Notes: generated from the letters alone by a model not told the origin. DNA of 36,458 nt from UBA7985 sp049612785 (GCA_049612785.1 JBMZBW010000015.1:1-36458), one strand, 5' to 3'; counted from the first letter of the stretch, positions 1 to 8,076 are shown. Made by a program: numbers and translations.

Positions 1-615
1 GTTGTGGCACTGGCCGATGGGCCGATCCAGTCTTTGGCCGACCTGAAAGGCAAGAAGGTTGGCTTCTCTGTCGGTGGATTTGAAGATGCAGTCCTTGGCG
101 CCATGCTGTCAGGGGTCGGGCTGGGTCTCGACGATATCGATTTGATCAACGTGAACTTCTCTTTGAGCCCTTCGCTGTACTCGGGCCAGGTTGACGCGGT
201 CGTTGGTGCTTTTCGGAACTTTGAGCTGAACCAGATGGATATCGCAGGCCGTCCGGGTATTGCCTTTTACCCCGAAGAAAATGGGGTTCCCGGTTACGAC
301 GAACTTATCCTCGTCGCAGCACAGGATGGCATCGACAACCCAAGTTTGCCAAAGGTGATTGCAGCCATGGAAGCGGCGACTCAATACATGGTGAACAACC
401 CCCAGCACGCGTGGGAGCTGTTTATCAAAGGGCGCGAAGAACTGCTGGACAATGAACTGAACCGCCGCGCGTGGCGCGATACCTTGCCGCGCTTTGCTCT
501 GCGACCTGCCGCCATGGATACGGGGCGTTACGAGAGATTTGAGGCGTTCTTGTTGGATCAGGGTCTTATTAACGAAACAACGCCAATAGGTGACTACGCG
601 GTCCAGTTGGATTAG
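1..615 (+). CDS. thiY: ABC transporter substrate-binding protein, NMT1/THI5 (ThiY-like), 3' part
   Basis: This is the C-terminal 204 residues of a periplasmic binding protein; the frame is open to the left edge, so the signal peptide and first lobe lie outside. The visible part has the type-2 periplasmic-binding pattern of the NMT1/THI5 group: a hinge segment SLADLKGKKVGFSVGG, then LYSGQVDAVVGAFRNFE, then GVPGYDELILVAAQDG and a helical tail containing NNPQHAWELF and DNELNRRAW. Relatives bind pyrimidine thiamine precursors and deliver them to a ThiXYZ-type ABC importer. The permease and ATPase genes would be expected to the left, outside the window. The gene ends immediately before a strong intrinsic terminator, so it is the last gene of its operon. 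The family call is fairly secure; the exact ligand is inferred. Confidence 0.8.
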   Translation, partial: VVALADGPIQSLADLKGKKVGFSVGGFEDAVLGAMLSGVGLGLDDIDLINVNFSLSPSLYSGQVDAVVGAFRNFELNQMDIAGRPGIAFYPEENGVPGYDELILVAAQDGIDNPSLPKVIAAMEAATQYMVNNPQHAWELFIKGREELLDNELNRRAWRDTLPRFALRPAAMDTGRYERFEAFLLDQGLINETTPIGDYAVQLD

Positions 616-654
616 AAAAAAGGGAGTTCCTATATATCAGGAACTCCCTTTTTT
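616..654 (+). terminator. Rho-independent terminator after the binding-protein gene
   Basis: A perfect 15-bp inverted repeat has arms at 616-630 and 640-654 around a 9-nt AT-rich loop (631-639). The core is GGGAGTTCC / GGAACTCCC, flanked by six A on the left and six T on the right. It starts directly after the TAG stop at 613-615. The A/T symmetry means it could also stop transcription coming from the right, but no converging gene lies there. It separates the thiY-like operon from the stress-protein gene at 682. Confidence 0.95.
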
Positions 655-681
655 CATCGAAGTCTGAGGTATTCTCCGATC

Positions 682-1509
682 ATGCTGACAAAGACCATAG
701 TCGTCCATCTTGAGCACACTGACTTGGGCCGCGCCCGCCTGGCGACGGCTGTCGAAATGGCCGTGCGCCATCATGCGCATCTGTCGGGATTGTTTCTGTC
801 GCTTGAGGAGTTTGATGGCGATCTTTACGGGCGAGCGCGTGGTCGGATTCTGGAGGGGGCCCGTCGGGACCGCCTGGCGGAGGAATCAGCCGCAGCGCGT
901 GCGCACTTCGAGCAGGCGTGCCAAGAGGCTGGTGTCGCTTCTTTCCGGTTCGCCTCTGAGATCGGTGAGGATGAAAAAGATCTTGAAGCCCATGCGCGCG
1001 CTGCTGATCTCCTGATTGTTTCCGATGTTCAAGAGCGAAACATGGAAGATCGCTTTGTGCGCGGTCTGCCCGAGACGCTGGCGTTGTCGTCGGGTTTGCC
1101 GGTTCTGGTGTTGCCGCAGGAGTTTAGTGGCAGCTTCAACCCGCAAAACATCATGATCGCGTGGAAGTCGTCTCGGGAGGCTGTTCGAGCCGTCCGCGAT
1201 AATCTCACACTGCTTCGGGACGCGGCACAAGTCACCGTTCTTTCGGTTGGGACCAGCGAGGAAACGGGCCGTTTGCCTGCGGATCAAGTGATGCACTTCT
1301 TGGAGCGTCACGGGATCAATGCCGAACTGCGCAAGGACTATGGTGATAACCAGGCTGGCAAGGTCATCATGAAGACAGCCGAAGAAATCAATGCTGATGC
1401 TGTCATCATGGGTGCAAACGGACACCCATCGTGGCGTAATCTGATCCTCGGTAACACCACGCGTTATGTTCTGCGTCATCACCGTATGCCGTTGATCTTG
1501 AGTCACTAA
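682..1509 (+). CDS. Tandem-domain universal stress protein (UspA family)
   Basis: A 275-residue cytoplasmic protein made of two Usp domains. The first spans about residues 1-146 (start MLTKTIVVHLEHTDLG, closing strand PVLVLP). The second spans about 153-275 (start NPQNIMIAWKSS, end PLILSH). The second domain keeps the nucleotide-binding spacing G-2x-G-9x-G-[ST]: G244, G247, G257, then N258-T259. The first domain lacks this motif and probably serves as a dimer-like partner. Such proteins bind ATP and support survival under stress; the specific role cannot be read here. The ATG at 682 follows a weak GAGG at 666-669. It stands alone, after a terminator and before the rpsB leader. Confidence 0.88.
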   Translation: MLTKTIVVHLEHTDLGRARLATAVEMAVRHHAHLSGLFLSLEEFDGDLYGRARGRILEGARRDRLAEESAAARAHFEQACQEAGVASFRFASEIGEDEKDLEAHARAADLLIVSDVQERNMEDRFVRGLPETLALSSGLPVLVLPQEFSGSFNPQNIMIAWKSSREAVRAVRDNLTLLRDAAQVTVLSVGTSEETGRLPADQVMHFLERHGINAELRKDYGDNQAGKVIMKTAEEINADAVIMGANGHPSWRNLILGNTTRYVLRHHRMPLILSH

Positions 1510-1614
1510 TCGCTGGGCGGGTGTGCGGTTTCGCATGCCCGTGTAACGTTGCGCGCAATTGCCAATTTGATTTGCTTTGGGTAAACGACCTCCATCACAC
1601 ACACGCGGGCATTC

Positions 1615-1665
1615 CCGGTTGAGGCAAAAATGCCTGAGACAGGTCCGCGTGGAGGTTTAAACCGG
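1615..1665 (+). promoter_or_regulatory. Structured 5' leader of rpsB (candidate autoregulatory RNA)
   Basis: The 51 nt before the rpsB ribosome-binding site hold several short pairings. CCGGTT (1615-1620) can close with AACCGG (1660-1665). GGCA (1623-1626) pairs with TGCC (1631-1634) over an AAAA loop. CCTG (1633-1636) pairs with CAGG (1640-1643). TCC (1644-1646) pairs with GGA (1651-1653). GGTTTAAACC (1654-1663) is a perfect palindrome. The GGCA and CCTG hairpins share bases and cannot coexist, nor can the closing stem and the palindrome. S2 is known in other bacteria to repress its own operon through the mRNA leader; that this is such an element is inference. Confidence 0.5.
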
Positions 1666-1679
1666 AAGGAAAACAAACG

Positions 1680-2507
1680 ATGGCAGCGCCTACGTTCACG
1701 CTGCGTCAGCTCATGGAAGCTGGCGTTCACTTTGGTCACAACACCCGCCGCTGGAACCCGAAGATGGCTCCGTTCCTCTTTGGCGCGCGCAACGGTGTTC
1801 ACATCATCGACCTCGACCAGACCCGCCCAATGCTTTACCGCGCACTCGAAGCGGTAACCGCGACTGTATCCAAGGGCGGTCGTATCCTCTTCGTTGGCAC
1901 CAAGCGCGCTGCATCTGAAAAGGTGGCTGAAGCCGCTCAGCGTTGTGGTCAGTACTACGTCAACCACCGCTGGCCGGGCGGCATGCTGACGAACTGGAAG
2001 ACCATCTCCCAGTCCATCAAGCGTATGCGCGATATCGAAGCCACGATGGAATCCGAAGATCTGGCGAAGATGTCCAAGAAAGAAGCGCTGATGATGTCTC
2101 GCGACCACGCGAAACTCATGCGGACGCTGAACGGTATTCGCGACATGGGCGGTCTGCCGGACCTGATCTTTGTTTTGGACACCAACAAGGAACACCTCGC
2201 GGTTGCTGAAGCCAAGGTTCTGGGGATTCCGGTTGTTGCCGTGATCGATTCCAACTCCAATCCTGACAACATCACCTTCCCGGTACCGGGCAACGATGAC
2301 GCTCTGCGCGCAATCGACCTGTACTGTGATCTGTTGGCAGACGCCGTTCTCGAAGGTCTGCAGGTTGAAGTTACGGCTTCCGGTGCGGATCTGGGCGAGG
2401 CGGAAGAAGCGCCTGTTGAAACAGTTGTTGCTGAAGCACCTGCTGAAGAAGCGGCTGCGCCGGCTGAAGCAGCGCCTGCGGAAGGCTCTGACGAAGCTGC
2501 GGCTTAA
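1680..2507 (+). CDS. rpsB: 30S ribosomal protein S2
   Basis: A 275-residue S2, a head-domain protein of the 30S subunit needed for S1 binding. Diagnostic segments are LMEAGVHFGHNTRRWNPKM near the N-terminus, YVNHRWPGGMLTNWKTI around residues 98-114 and PDLIFVLDTNKEHLAVAEA near 160-178. The last ~40 residues form an Ala/Glu/Pro-rich acidic tail (EEAPVETVVAEAPAEEAAAP), a common low-complexity extension in alphaproteobacteria that is absent from E. coli S2. The ATG at 1680 follows GGAAGGA (1664-1670). It is the first gene of an rpsB-tsf unit, with a structured leader upstream and a hairpin in the gap to tsf. Confidence 0.98.
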   Translation: MAAPTFTLRQLMEAGVHFGHNTRRWNPKMAPFLFGARNGVHIIDLDQTRPMLYRALEAVTATVSKGGRILFVGTKRAASEKVAEAAQRCGQYYVNHRWPGGMLTNWKTISQSIKRMRDIEATMESEDLAKMSKKEALMMSRDHAKLMRTLNGIRDMGGLPDLIFVLDTNKEHLAVAEAKVLGIPVVAVIDSNSNPDNITFPVPGNDDALRAIDLYCDLLADAVLEGLQVEVTASGADLGEAEEAPVETVVAEAPAEEAAAPAEAAPAEGSDEAAA

Positions 2508-2533
2508 TCAGCTGACAGCCATCACAGAATTGA

Positions 2534-2560
2534 AACGCCCCGCTGGTTCAGTGGGGCGTT
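2534..2560 (+). terminator. Hairpin between rpsB and tsf (attenuator or mRNA-stabilising stem)
   Basis: A 12-bp stem joins AACGCCCC (2534-2541) plus GCTG (2542-2545) to CAGT (2549-2552) plus GGGGCGTT (2553-2560), with one G-T wobble and a GTT loop. It lies 26 nt after the rpsB stop. The sequence after it (GTCCATCCC) is not a U-tract, so full termination is unlikely. Partial attenuation, or protection of the rpsB message end, would explain unequal S2 and EF-Ts output from one operon. Confidence 0.6.
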
Positions 2561-2633
2561 GTCCATCCCAAATATCCTGAATGCCCCTGATCTCGGGGTG
2601 TGCTCCTCTATTTTAAGACAAGGGACCAAAGCA

Positions 2634-3563
2634 ATGGCTAACGTTACCGCCGCAATGGTTAAAGAACTGCGCGACACCACCGGCGCAGGCATGCTCGACT
2701 GTAAGAAGGCTCTGGTTGAGTCCGATGGTGACATCGAAGCAGCAATCGACTGGCTCCGTCAAAAGGGCCTTTCCAAAGCTGCAAAGAAGTCCAGCCGTGT
2801 TGCTGCTGAAGGTCTTGTTTCCTTCGCAACTGACGGTGCAAAGGGTGCTGTTATCGAGCTGAACTCCGAAACGGACTTCGTTTCTCGCAACGAATCCTTC
2901 CAGAAGGTTGTTGGTGATATTGCTGGCCTGTCTCTGCAGGCTGGTGGTGATCTCGACACGCTGCTGGGCATGGATTACCCGGGCACGGGCCGGAACGTGG
3001 GGGACGAAGTAACCCACCAGGTCGCGACCATTGGCGAGAACATGAATCTGCGTCGCACCGCCATGTTGGAAGTGTCCGATGGCGTAGTTGCGGGCTACAT
3101 GCACAACGCTGTAACGCCTTCGATGGGTAAGATTGCCGTTCTGGTTGCGCTTGAGTCTACCGGCGACAAAGCGAAGCTCGAAGGCTTGGCGAAGCAGATC
3201 GCCATGCACGTTGCGGCAACCAACCCGGCTTCGACGTCGATCGACGACCTCGATCCTGCTCTGCTTGAGCGTGAAAAGAACGTTTTGACTGAGCAAGCGC
3301 GCGAGTCCGGCAAGCCTGACAACATCATCGAAAAAATGATCGTTGGTCGTATCCAGAAGTACTACGAAGAAGTGGTTCTGACCGAGCAGGTCTTCGTGAT
3401 TGATGGCGAAAACCGCGTGAAGGACGTTGTGGCGAGCCTTGGCAAGGAACTGGGTGCTGACGTGGCGCTCAAAGGCTTTGTTCGGTTCGAGCTGGGCGAC
3501 GGCATTGAGAAGGAAGAAGGTGACTTCGCTGCTGAGGTGGCTGCGGCTGTCTCTGGCGCTTAA
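2634..3563 (+). CDS. tsf: Translation elongation factor Ts
   Basis: A 309-residue EF-Ts, the guanine-nucleotide exchange factor for EF-Tu. The N-terminal UBA-like domain reads VKELRDTTGAGMLDCKKAL, followed by AIDWLRQKGLSKAAKKSSR. The TDFV exchange motif is present in LNSETDFVSRNESF, which contacts EF-Tu. Two dimerisation-like core repeats follow, ending in VALKGFVRFELGDGIEKEE. The frame stays open upstream to 2559, but the ATG at 2634 is preferred: it gives the family start MANVTAAMVKELR and follows AGGGA at 2621-2625. It is paired with rpsB, as in most bacteria, and closed by a terminator at 3589-3616. Confidence 0.97.
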   Translation: MANVTAAMVKELRDTTGAGMLDCKKALVESDGDIEAAIDWLRQKGLSKAAKKSSRVAAEGLVSFATDGAKGAVIELNSETDFVSRNESFQKVVGDIAGLSLQAGGDLDTLLGMDYPGTGRNVGDEVTHQVATIGENMNLRRTAMLEVSDGVVAGYMHNAVTPSMGKIAVLVALESTGDKAKLEGLAKQIAMHVAATNPASTSIDDLDPALLEREKNVLTEQARESGKPDNIIEKMIVGRIQKYYEEVVLTEQVFVIDGENRVKDVVASLGKELGADVALKGFVRFELGDGIEKEEGDFAAEVAAAVSGA

Positions 3564-3588
3564 GTCGGAACTTCCATCGCAAGTTTTG

Positions 3589-3616
3589 AAAAAGGGTCGC
3601 TTCGGCGGCCCTTTTT
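3589..3616 (+). terminator. Rho-independent terminator after tsf
   Basis: The arms are AAAAAGGGTCGC (3589-3600) and GCGGCCCTTTTT (3605-3616), with a TTCG tetraloop closed by a C-G pair. This is the classic stable UUCG hairpin followed by a U-run. It begins 25 nt after the tsf stop and ends the rpsB-tsf unit, so pyrH needs its own promoter in 3617-3722. That stretch is AT-richer than its surroundings (for example TTTAATAT at 3661-3668), but I could not settle on a convincing -35/-10 pair. Confidence 0.95.
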
Positions 3617-3722
3617 GTTGGCGTGAATAGCCGTGTTGTAAAACCGTGGATTAAACTCGCTTTAATATCGGGCGAGCCTCGGGTAAAACAGCGAAGCTCT
3701 AATTTTTGGACAGGTAAGGCCC

Positions 3723-4457
3723 ATGCCAGACGGTACTCCGCAAGTCTTTCGTCGCGTGTTGTTGAAGATTTCAGGAGAGGCCTTGATGGGGGATCGTAGT
3801 TATGGGTTGGACCCGAACTACGTAGCGCGCGTTGCGGATGAGGTTAAAGGCGTCATGGAACTGGGTGCGCAAGTGTGCTTGGTCGTTGGTGGCGGCAACA
3901 TTTTCCGAGGCGTTTCCGGCGCAGCAGAAGGTATGGAGCGGGCAACGGCTGACCAGATGGGTATGCTGGCAACCGTGATTAACGCCTTGGCAATGCGCTC
4001 GGCCTTGCAAGATACGGGCGTTGAATGCCGCGTGATGTCTGCAATCCCCATGAATAACGTCTGCGAGCCCTTTATTCGTCAAAAGGCATTGCGACACCTT
4101 GAAAAAGGACGCGTTGTCATTTTTGCGGCTGGCACCGGAAACCCGTTTTTCACGACCGATACGGCTGCGGCGCTGAGGGCGTCGGAAATGAACTGTGATG
4201 CTCTGTTAAAAGGCACCAAGGTCGACGGCGTCTACAACGCTGATCCGGCCAAGGACCCGAACGCTGTTCGCTATGATCGGCTGTCGTTTCATCAGGTTTT
4301 GGCCGAAGATCTCAATGTCATGGATCACGCTGCAATCTCTCTCGCGCGTGAGAACCACATCCCGATCCTCGTGTTCTCGCTGAATGAGATCGGCTCCATG
4401 GCTGCCGTGGTCCAGCAAAAGGGGCAGTTTACCATCGTGAACGACCGTACAGATTGA
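3723..4457 (+). CDS. pyrH: UMP kinase
   Basis: A 244-residue member of the amino-acid-kinase fold that phosphorylates UMP to UDP with ATP, the first committed step to UTP and CTP. Visible motifs are FRRVLLKISGEALMGD at the N-terminus (phosphate-binding Lys and SGEAL), VCLVVGGGNIFRG (residues about 52-64), and MGMLATVINALAMRSAL. GNPFFTTDTAAALRASEM and KGTKVDGVYNADPAKDP cover the nucleotide and UMP sites. The length is standard. It begins the pyrH-frr-uppS-cdsA-dxr run that is conserved across proteobacteria. The ATG at 3723 follows AGGTAAGG about 5 nt upstream. Confidence 0.98.
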   Translation: MPDGTPQVFRRVLLKISGEALMGDRSYGLDPNYVARVADEVKGVMELGAQVCLVVGGGNIFRGVSGAAEGMERATADQMGMLATVINALAMRSALQDTGVECRVMSAIPMNNVCEPFIRQKALRHLEKGRVVIFAAGTGNPFFTTDTAAALRASEMNCDALLKGTKVDGVYNADPAKDPNAVRYDRLSFHQVLAEDLNVMDHAAISLARENHIPILVFSLNEIGSMAAVVQQKGQFTIVNDRTD

Positions 4458-4615
4458 ATCGGCACTCAAAGATCAGACGGGTGTCTCAACAACAGACTGA
4501 CAAATAAGTCGAGGCTTGGTAAATAATCGCCAACCGACGAGAAATATGGTCAAAGTCGGCACAATGACGCCGTAATGACCCATCAAAGATCAAAGCCTAT
4601 CAGGAGCACGATTTC

Positions 4616-5173
4616 ATGACGGAAGATCTGCTGAAAGATCTCGACAAGCGCATGTCTGGCGCCATCGAAAACTTTAGAACTGAATTACAAGGTCTGCGGA
4701 CCGGTCGCGCATCGGCTGATTTGCTGGCTCCTGTGATGGTTGAAGCTTATGGCAGCTCTGTACCGATCAATCAGGTTGGCGCGATTTCAGTTCCTGAACC
4801 ACGTATGATTTCGGTTTCTGTTTGGGACAAGAGCATGGCCGGCGCCGTTGAACGCGCGATCCGCGATGCCGGGTTGGGCTTGAATCCTATGGCTGACGGT
4901 ACGTTGATCCGGGTTCCAATTCCTGACTTGAATGAAGAACGACGCAAAGAGCTGTCCAAGGTTGCTGGGAACTATGCCGAAGCTGCACGCGTGTCGGTCC
5001 GTAACGTTCGACGCGACGGCATGGATAAGTCCAAAAAGATGGAAAAAGACGGCGATATCTCAAAGGACGAGATGCACGATTTGAACGATGAAGTGCAGAA
5101 GCTGACGGATCGCCATGTCGGTACGATTGACACTATGTTGGCCGAAAAACAGTCGGAAATTATGCAAGTTTAA
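4616..5173 (+). CDS. frr: Ribosome recycling factor
   Basis: A 185-residue RRF, which works with EF-G to split post-termination ribosomes. The three-helix-bundle domain is seen in LRTGRASADLLAPVMVEAYG near the N-terminus and KELSKVAGNYAEAARVSVRNVRRDG in the second half. The small second domain includes INQVGAISVPEPRMISVSVWDKS. Length matches the family. It follows pyrH after 158 nt, unusually wide for this pair; the gap holds no gene and only weak dyad symmetry. An AGGAG-type ribosome-binding site lies about 8 nt before the ATG. Confidence 0.98.
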   Translation: MTEDLLKDLDKRMSGAIENFRTELQGLRTGRASADLLAPVMVEAYGSSVPINQVGAISVPEPRMISVSVWDKSMAGAVERAIRDAGLGLNPMADGTLIRVPIPDLNEERRKELSKVAGNYAEAARVSVRNVRRDGMDKSKKMEKDGDISKDEMHDLNDEVQKLTDRHVGTIDTMLAEKQSEIMQV

Positions 5174-5258
5174 CAAACTTGAAAATGCCGATGCATCAGC
5201 TTACGGCTTGAACCCAGGTCGTCGACCAACAAGGTATTGATGAAGGATCACTGTCGGG

Positions 5259-6011
5259 ATGCCACCAAAGATGCCGCTTGCATCTGTTGACCGGAACAAA
5301 TTGCCAGAGCACCTTGCCGTCATCATGGATGGCAACGGTCGCTGGGCGAAGTTGCGTGGCATGCCGCGAACTTTTGGTCACAAACAGGGTGTTGAAGCGA
5401 CCAAGCAGTTGGTGAAATCCGTCCGTAATGTCGGCATCAAGAACTTGACGATTTACGGTTTCTCCACCGAAAACTGGGCCCGTCCCAAGGATGAAGTGGA
5501 CGTGTTGATGGGGCTGCTGAAGTCCTATTTCAACGCAGAGATATCGGAACTGCACCGCGCCAACATTCGAATTCGGGTCATCGGCAACAAAGACGATTTT
5601 TCCAAGGATATCGTCGCGCTGTTACACCGTGCAGAAAGCATTACGGCGGAAAATGACGGAATGAATTTGTGCATCGCTCTGTCTTATGGCGGGCGACAGG
5701 AAATTCTGAGTTCGGTCCAAGATCTTGCGCGGAAGGTTCAAGCAGGTGAGCTTGCGCCAGACGCCATTACAACGGAAATGTTGGCAGTTGGTTTGCAAAC
5801 GGCAGACCTTCCTGACCCAGATTTGATCATTCGTACCTCTGGTGAGCAGCGTTTATCCAATTTTTTGCTGTGGCAGGCGGCCTATGCGGAGTTATATTTC
5901 GAGCCAGCGCTCTGGCCCGATTATTCGGCTGAGCACCTCGCGACCGCTTTGAACGTCTTTGCCAATCGGGAGCGCAGATTCGGTGGGTTGAAGGCACAGA
6001 CAGCGCTTTGA
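5259..6011 (+). CDS. uppS: Di-trans,poly-cis undecaprenyl diphosphate synthase
   Basis: A 250-residue cis-prenyltransferase that extends farnesyl-PP with isopentenyl-PP to make the C55 lipid carrier for peptidoglycan and O-antigen. The catalytic Asp lies in HLAVIMDGNGRWA (D24). GFSTENWARP and the C-terminal SGEQRLSNFLLWQ, which binds isopentenyl-PP, are both present, and YAELYFEPALWPD completes the signature. The start at 5259 follows AAGGA at 5243-5247; a second in-frame ATG at 5271 is possible. It lies 85 nt after frr and just before cdsA. Confidence 0.97.
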   Translation: MPPKMPLASVDRNKLPEHLAVIMDGNGRWAKLRGMPRTFGHKQGVEATKQLVKSVRNVGIKNLTIYGFSTENWARPKDEVDVLMGLLKSYFNAEISELHRANIRIRVIGNKDDFSKDIVALLHRAESITAENDGMNLCIALSYGGRQEILSSVQDLARKVQAGELAPDAITTEMLAVGLQTADLPDPDLIIRTSGEQRLSNFLLWQAAYAELYFEPALWPDYSAEHLATALNVFANRERRFGGLKAQTAL

Positions 6012-6036
6012 TGCGCGCTAAATGACAAGGCGTAGA

Positions 6037-6858
6037 ATGACTCACAACAGTCAGTCAGTCGCTCAACCCGCAACCAGCGGAAATTTGAGGCGGCGGGTCC
6101 TCACAGGCCTGGCCGCCACTGCTTTTGGTTTAACCGTTTTTGCAGTCGGTACGCCGCTTGTTCAGTTTGCTGGAATGTTCATTGCGCTGGTTATTGCTTA
6201 CGAGTGGAGCAGTATCATCCGTGGCACTTCATCCCCCTCGATAACGACGGCACTCATGCTTTTTGGCGTAGGTCTATGTGTCTTTGCCACGGGTTTTGGT
6301 GCCTTTTGGGTCGCGGGCGGTGGGATTGTCGTCCTGTGCGCTTTGACGGCTGTGGCCTCTTGGAACAACCCTGTTGAACGGATTTGGCTGCCGCTGGGGA
6401 TTATTTATGCTGCGGTGCCCTGGTCTTTGCTGGTTGGCCTGTTCGTTGTGGGCGGTATCGGCCCATGGGTTTTGTTTATTGGGCTTTCGCTGGTTATAAA
6501 CGCCGATATTGCTGCGTACTTCGCCGGCAAGCATCTGGGCGGACCAAAGCTTGCACCGCGTATCAGCCCGAAGAAAACCTGGATCGGGCTGCTCATGGGG
6601 GTAGCTGCGGGCTACGTTGTGGCTCAGGTCATGGTCACGTGGTCACCGATCACGCCCTGGGCTTTCGCGCTGGCGGCTCCCTTTCTCGCGGCGCTTAGCC
6701 AAGTTTCGGATCTGATGGAAAGCATGGTTAAGCGGCGTTTTGGCGTGAAGGACGCTGGCAAGTTGCTGCCCGGCCATGGCGGTGTAATGGATCGCATGGA
6801 CGGCATGACCCTGACGTCTGTGGCGCTTGCTCTCTTTTGTTGGCTTGGGTGGCCGTAG
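6037..6858 (+). CDS. cdsA: Phosphatidate cytidylyltransferase (CDP-diacylglycerol synthase)
   Basis: A polytopic inner-membrane enzyme that converts phosphatidate and CTP to CDP-diacylglycerol, the precursor of all phospholipids. About seven hydrophobic segments are visible from RVLTGLAATAFGLTVF onward. The C-terminus carries the family signature from SMVKRRFGVKD to GKLLPGHGGVMDRMDG. The frame opens at an ATG at 6022, but the ATG at 6037 is preferred because AAGG (6027-6030) sits 6 nt before it; that gives 273 residues instead of 278. It begins just after uppS and its stop is 3 nt before the dxr start. Confidence 0.95.
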   Translation: MTHNSQSVAQPATSGNLRRRVLTGLAATAFGLTVFAVGTPLVQFAGMFIALVIAYEWSSIIRGTSSPSITTALMLFGVGLCVFATGFGAFWVAGGGIVVLCALTAVASWNNPVERIWLPLGIIYAAVPWSLLVGLFVVGGIGPWVLFIGLSLVINADIAAYFAGKHLGGPKLAPRISPKKTWIGLLMGVAAGYVVAQVMVTWSPITPWAFALAAPFLAALSQVSDLMESMVKRRFGVKDAGKLLPGHGGVMDRMDGMTLTSVALALFCWLGWP

Positions 6859-6861
6859 ACG

Positions 6862-8028
6862 GTGAGCCATCCAACCCGAGTCTCTATTTTGGGCGCAACC
6901 GGTAGCATCGGAACCTCGACGTTGCGGGTTCTGGATCACAACCCGGACCAGTTTTCTGTCGTTTCAGTCGTCGCGCAGCGGAATGTTGAGCGCTTGGCTG
7001 ACATCGCTCTGCGTACCCGAGCTGAGTTTGCGGCGGTTGCTGATGAGCGGCAGTTCGCAGCGCTGAAAGACAGGCTTTCCGGTTCTGATGTTGAAGTGGG
7101 CGCTGGGCTTGAGGCGATTGCGGAAGCGGCGTCTCGGCAGGCTGATGTGGTGGTGAGCGCCATTACTGGATATGCGGGACTGCGCTCGACCCTCGCTGCG
7201 GCCCGATCCGGCGCAAATCTCGCCCTTGCGAATAAAGAGGCGATGGTTACCGCCGGGACGATGGTCAAGGCAGCTCTCGCGCAGGGTGGCGGAACACTGA
7301 TCCCGGTCGATTCCGAACATGCCGCCTTGTTCCAGTCGCTTTGGGGGCAGGATCGAAATGCCATCACACAGCTAATTCTGACCGCCTCCGGCGGGCCTTT
7401 CCGCGATTGGACAAAAGACGATATTCATCACGCAACGGCAGCGCAGGCGTTGAAGCATCCGAACTGGGACATGGGAGCCAAGGTTACCATCGACTCTGCT
7501 TCCATGATGAACAAAGGGCTTGAGCTCATCGAAGCGCAGCAAATCTTTGAGATTGCGCCGGAACGACTGGATGTTGTTGTGCACCCCCAGTCGATTATTC
7601 ACTCGCTTGTTGCTTACAATGATGGGGGTCAGCTGGCGCAGCTTGGTGTGCCGGATATGCAGACGCCGATTTCAGCAGCACTGAGGTGGCCTAAACGGAC
7701 AAAGACGGCAGTGCCGCCGCTGGATCTGGCCCAGTACGGCAGCCTGACATTTGAGCCTCCTGACCGTGACCGCTTCCCCTGTCTGGCGCTTGCTGAAGCC
7801 GCGATGCAGCAGGGCGGTGCGATGCCGATTGCGCTCAATGCCGCAAATGAAGTCGCCGTGAGCGCGTTTCTGGATGGCATGTTCGGTTTTGGCGGCATTG
7901 CTGAGGTGGTCGAAGAGGTGTTGGAACAATCCTCATTTTCCGCGCCGGAAAGTCTGGACGAAATCACGGTTATAGATGCGGATAGCCGAACCAAGGCCCA
8001 CGCCGCTTTGGTCAAAATTGCCAAATAA
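6862..8028 (+). CDS. dxr: 1-deoxy-D-xylulose 5-phosphate reductoisomerase
   Basis: A 388-residue enzyme of the MEP isoprenoid pathway that makes 2-C-methyl-D-erythritol 4-phosphate with NADPH. The NADPH-binding loop is VSILGATGSIGTSTLRVL at the N-terminus. The metal and substrate site is covered by LANKEAMVTAG, IPVDSEHAALFQSL, TASGGPFRDW and HPNWDMGAKVTIDSASMMNK. The start is GTG at 6862, 3 nt after the cdsA stop, so it is probably translationally coupled. It supplies the C5 units for the lipid carrier made by uppS upstream. Confidence 0.98.
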   Translation: MSHPTRVSILGATGSIGTSTLRVLDHNPDQFSVVSVVAQRNVERLADIALRTRAEFAAVADERQFAALKDRLSGSDVEVGAGLEAIAEAASRQADVVVSAITGYAGLRSTLAAARSGANLALANKEAMVTAGTMVKAALAQGGGTLIPVDSEHAALFQSLWGQDRNAITQLILTASGGPFRDWTKDDIHHATAAQALKHPNWDMGAKVTIDSASMMNKGLELIEAQQIFEIAPERLDVVVHPQSIIHSLVAYNDGGQLAQLGVPDMQTPISAALRWPKRTKTAVPPLDLAQYGSLTFEPPDRDRFPCLALAEAAMQQGGAMPIALNAANEVAVSAFLDGMFGFGGIAEVVEEVLEQSSFSAPESLDEITVIDADSRTKAHAALVKIAK

Positions 8029-8067
8029 TTCTCGTCGCATTGGGCTTGGCACAAAACCAGCAAAGCT

Positions 8068-8076
8068 TTATCCACA
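8068..8076 (+). promoter_or_regulatory. Consensus DnaA box in the dxr-rseP gap
   Basis: TTATCCACA at 8068-8076 is an exact match to the high-affinity 9-mer DnaA box. It lies in a 229-nt non-coding gap, 40 nt after dxr. I saw no second exact copy nearby, so this is not an origin cluster. By simple counting, a given 9-mer is expected about 0.3 times on both strands of a window this size, so chance is a real alternative. Confidence 0.4.

Noticed and set aside
886..1602. 238-codon minus-strand frame antisense to the universal stress protein
   Set aside because: The plus-strand Usp gene is clear from its motifs; the antisense protein has no family features.
1630..1857. Open frame of 75 codons starting in the rpsB leader and running out of frame into rpsB
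   Set aside because: It has no ribosome-binding site, overlaps the certain rpsB frame and its start lies inside the hairpin region; it is a chance frame.
2559..2633. Upstream extension of the tsf frame by 25 codons
   Set aside because: The extension runs through the inter-gene hairpins and lacks EF-Ts features; the ATG at 2634 has a good ribosome-binding site and the family start.
4466..4592. Direct repeat TCAAAGATCA at 4466-4475 and 4583-4592 in the pyrH-frr gap
   Set aside because: Only two 10-nt copies, about 117 nt apart, without symmetry or a third copy; too little to call an operator or repeat family.
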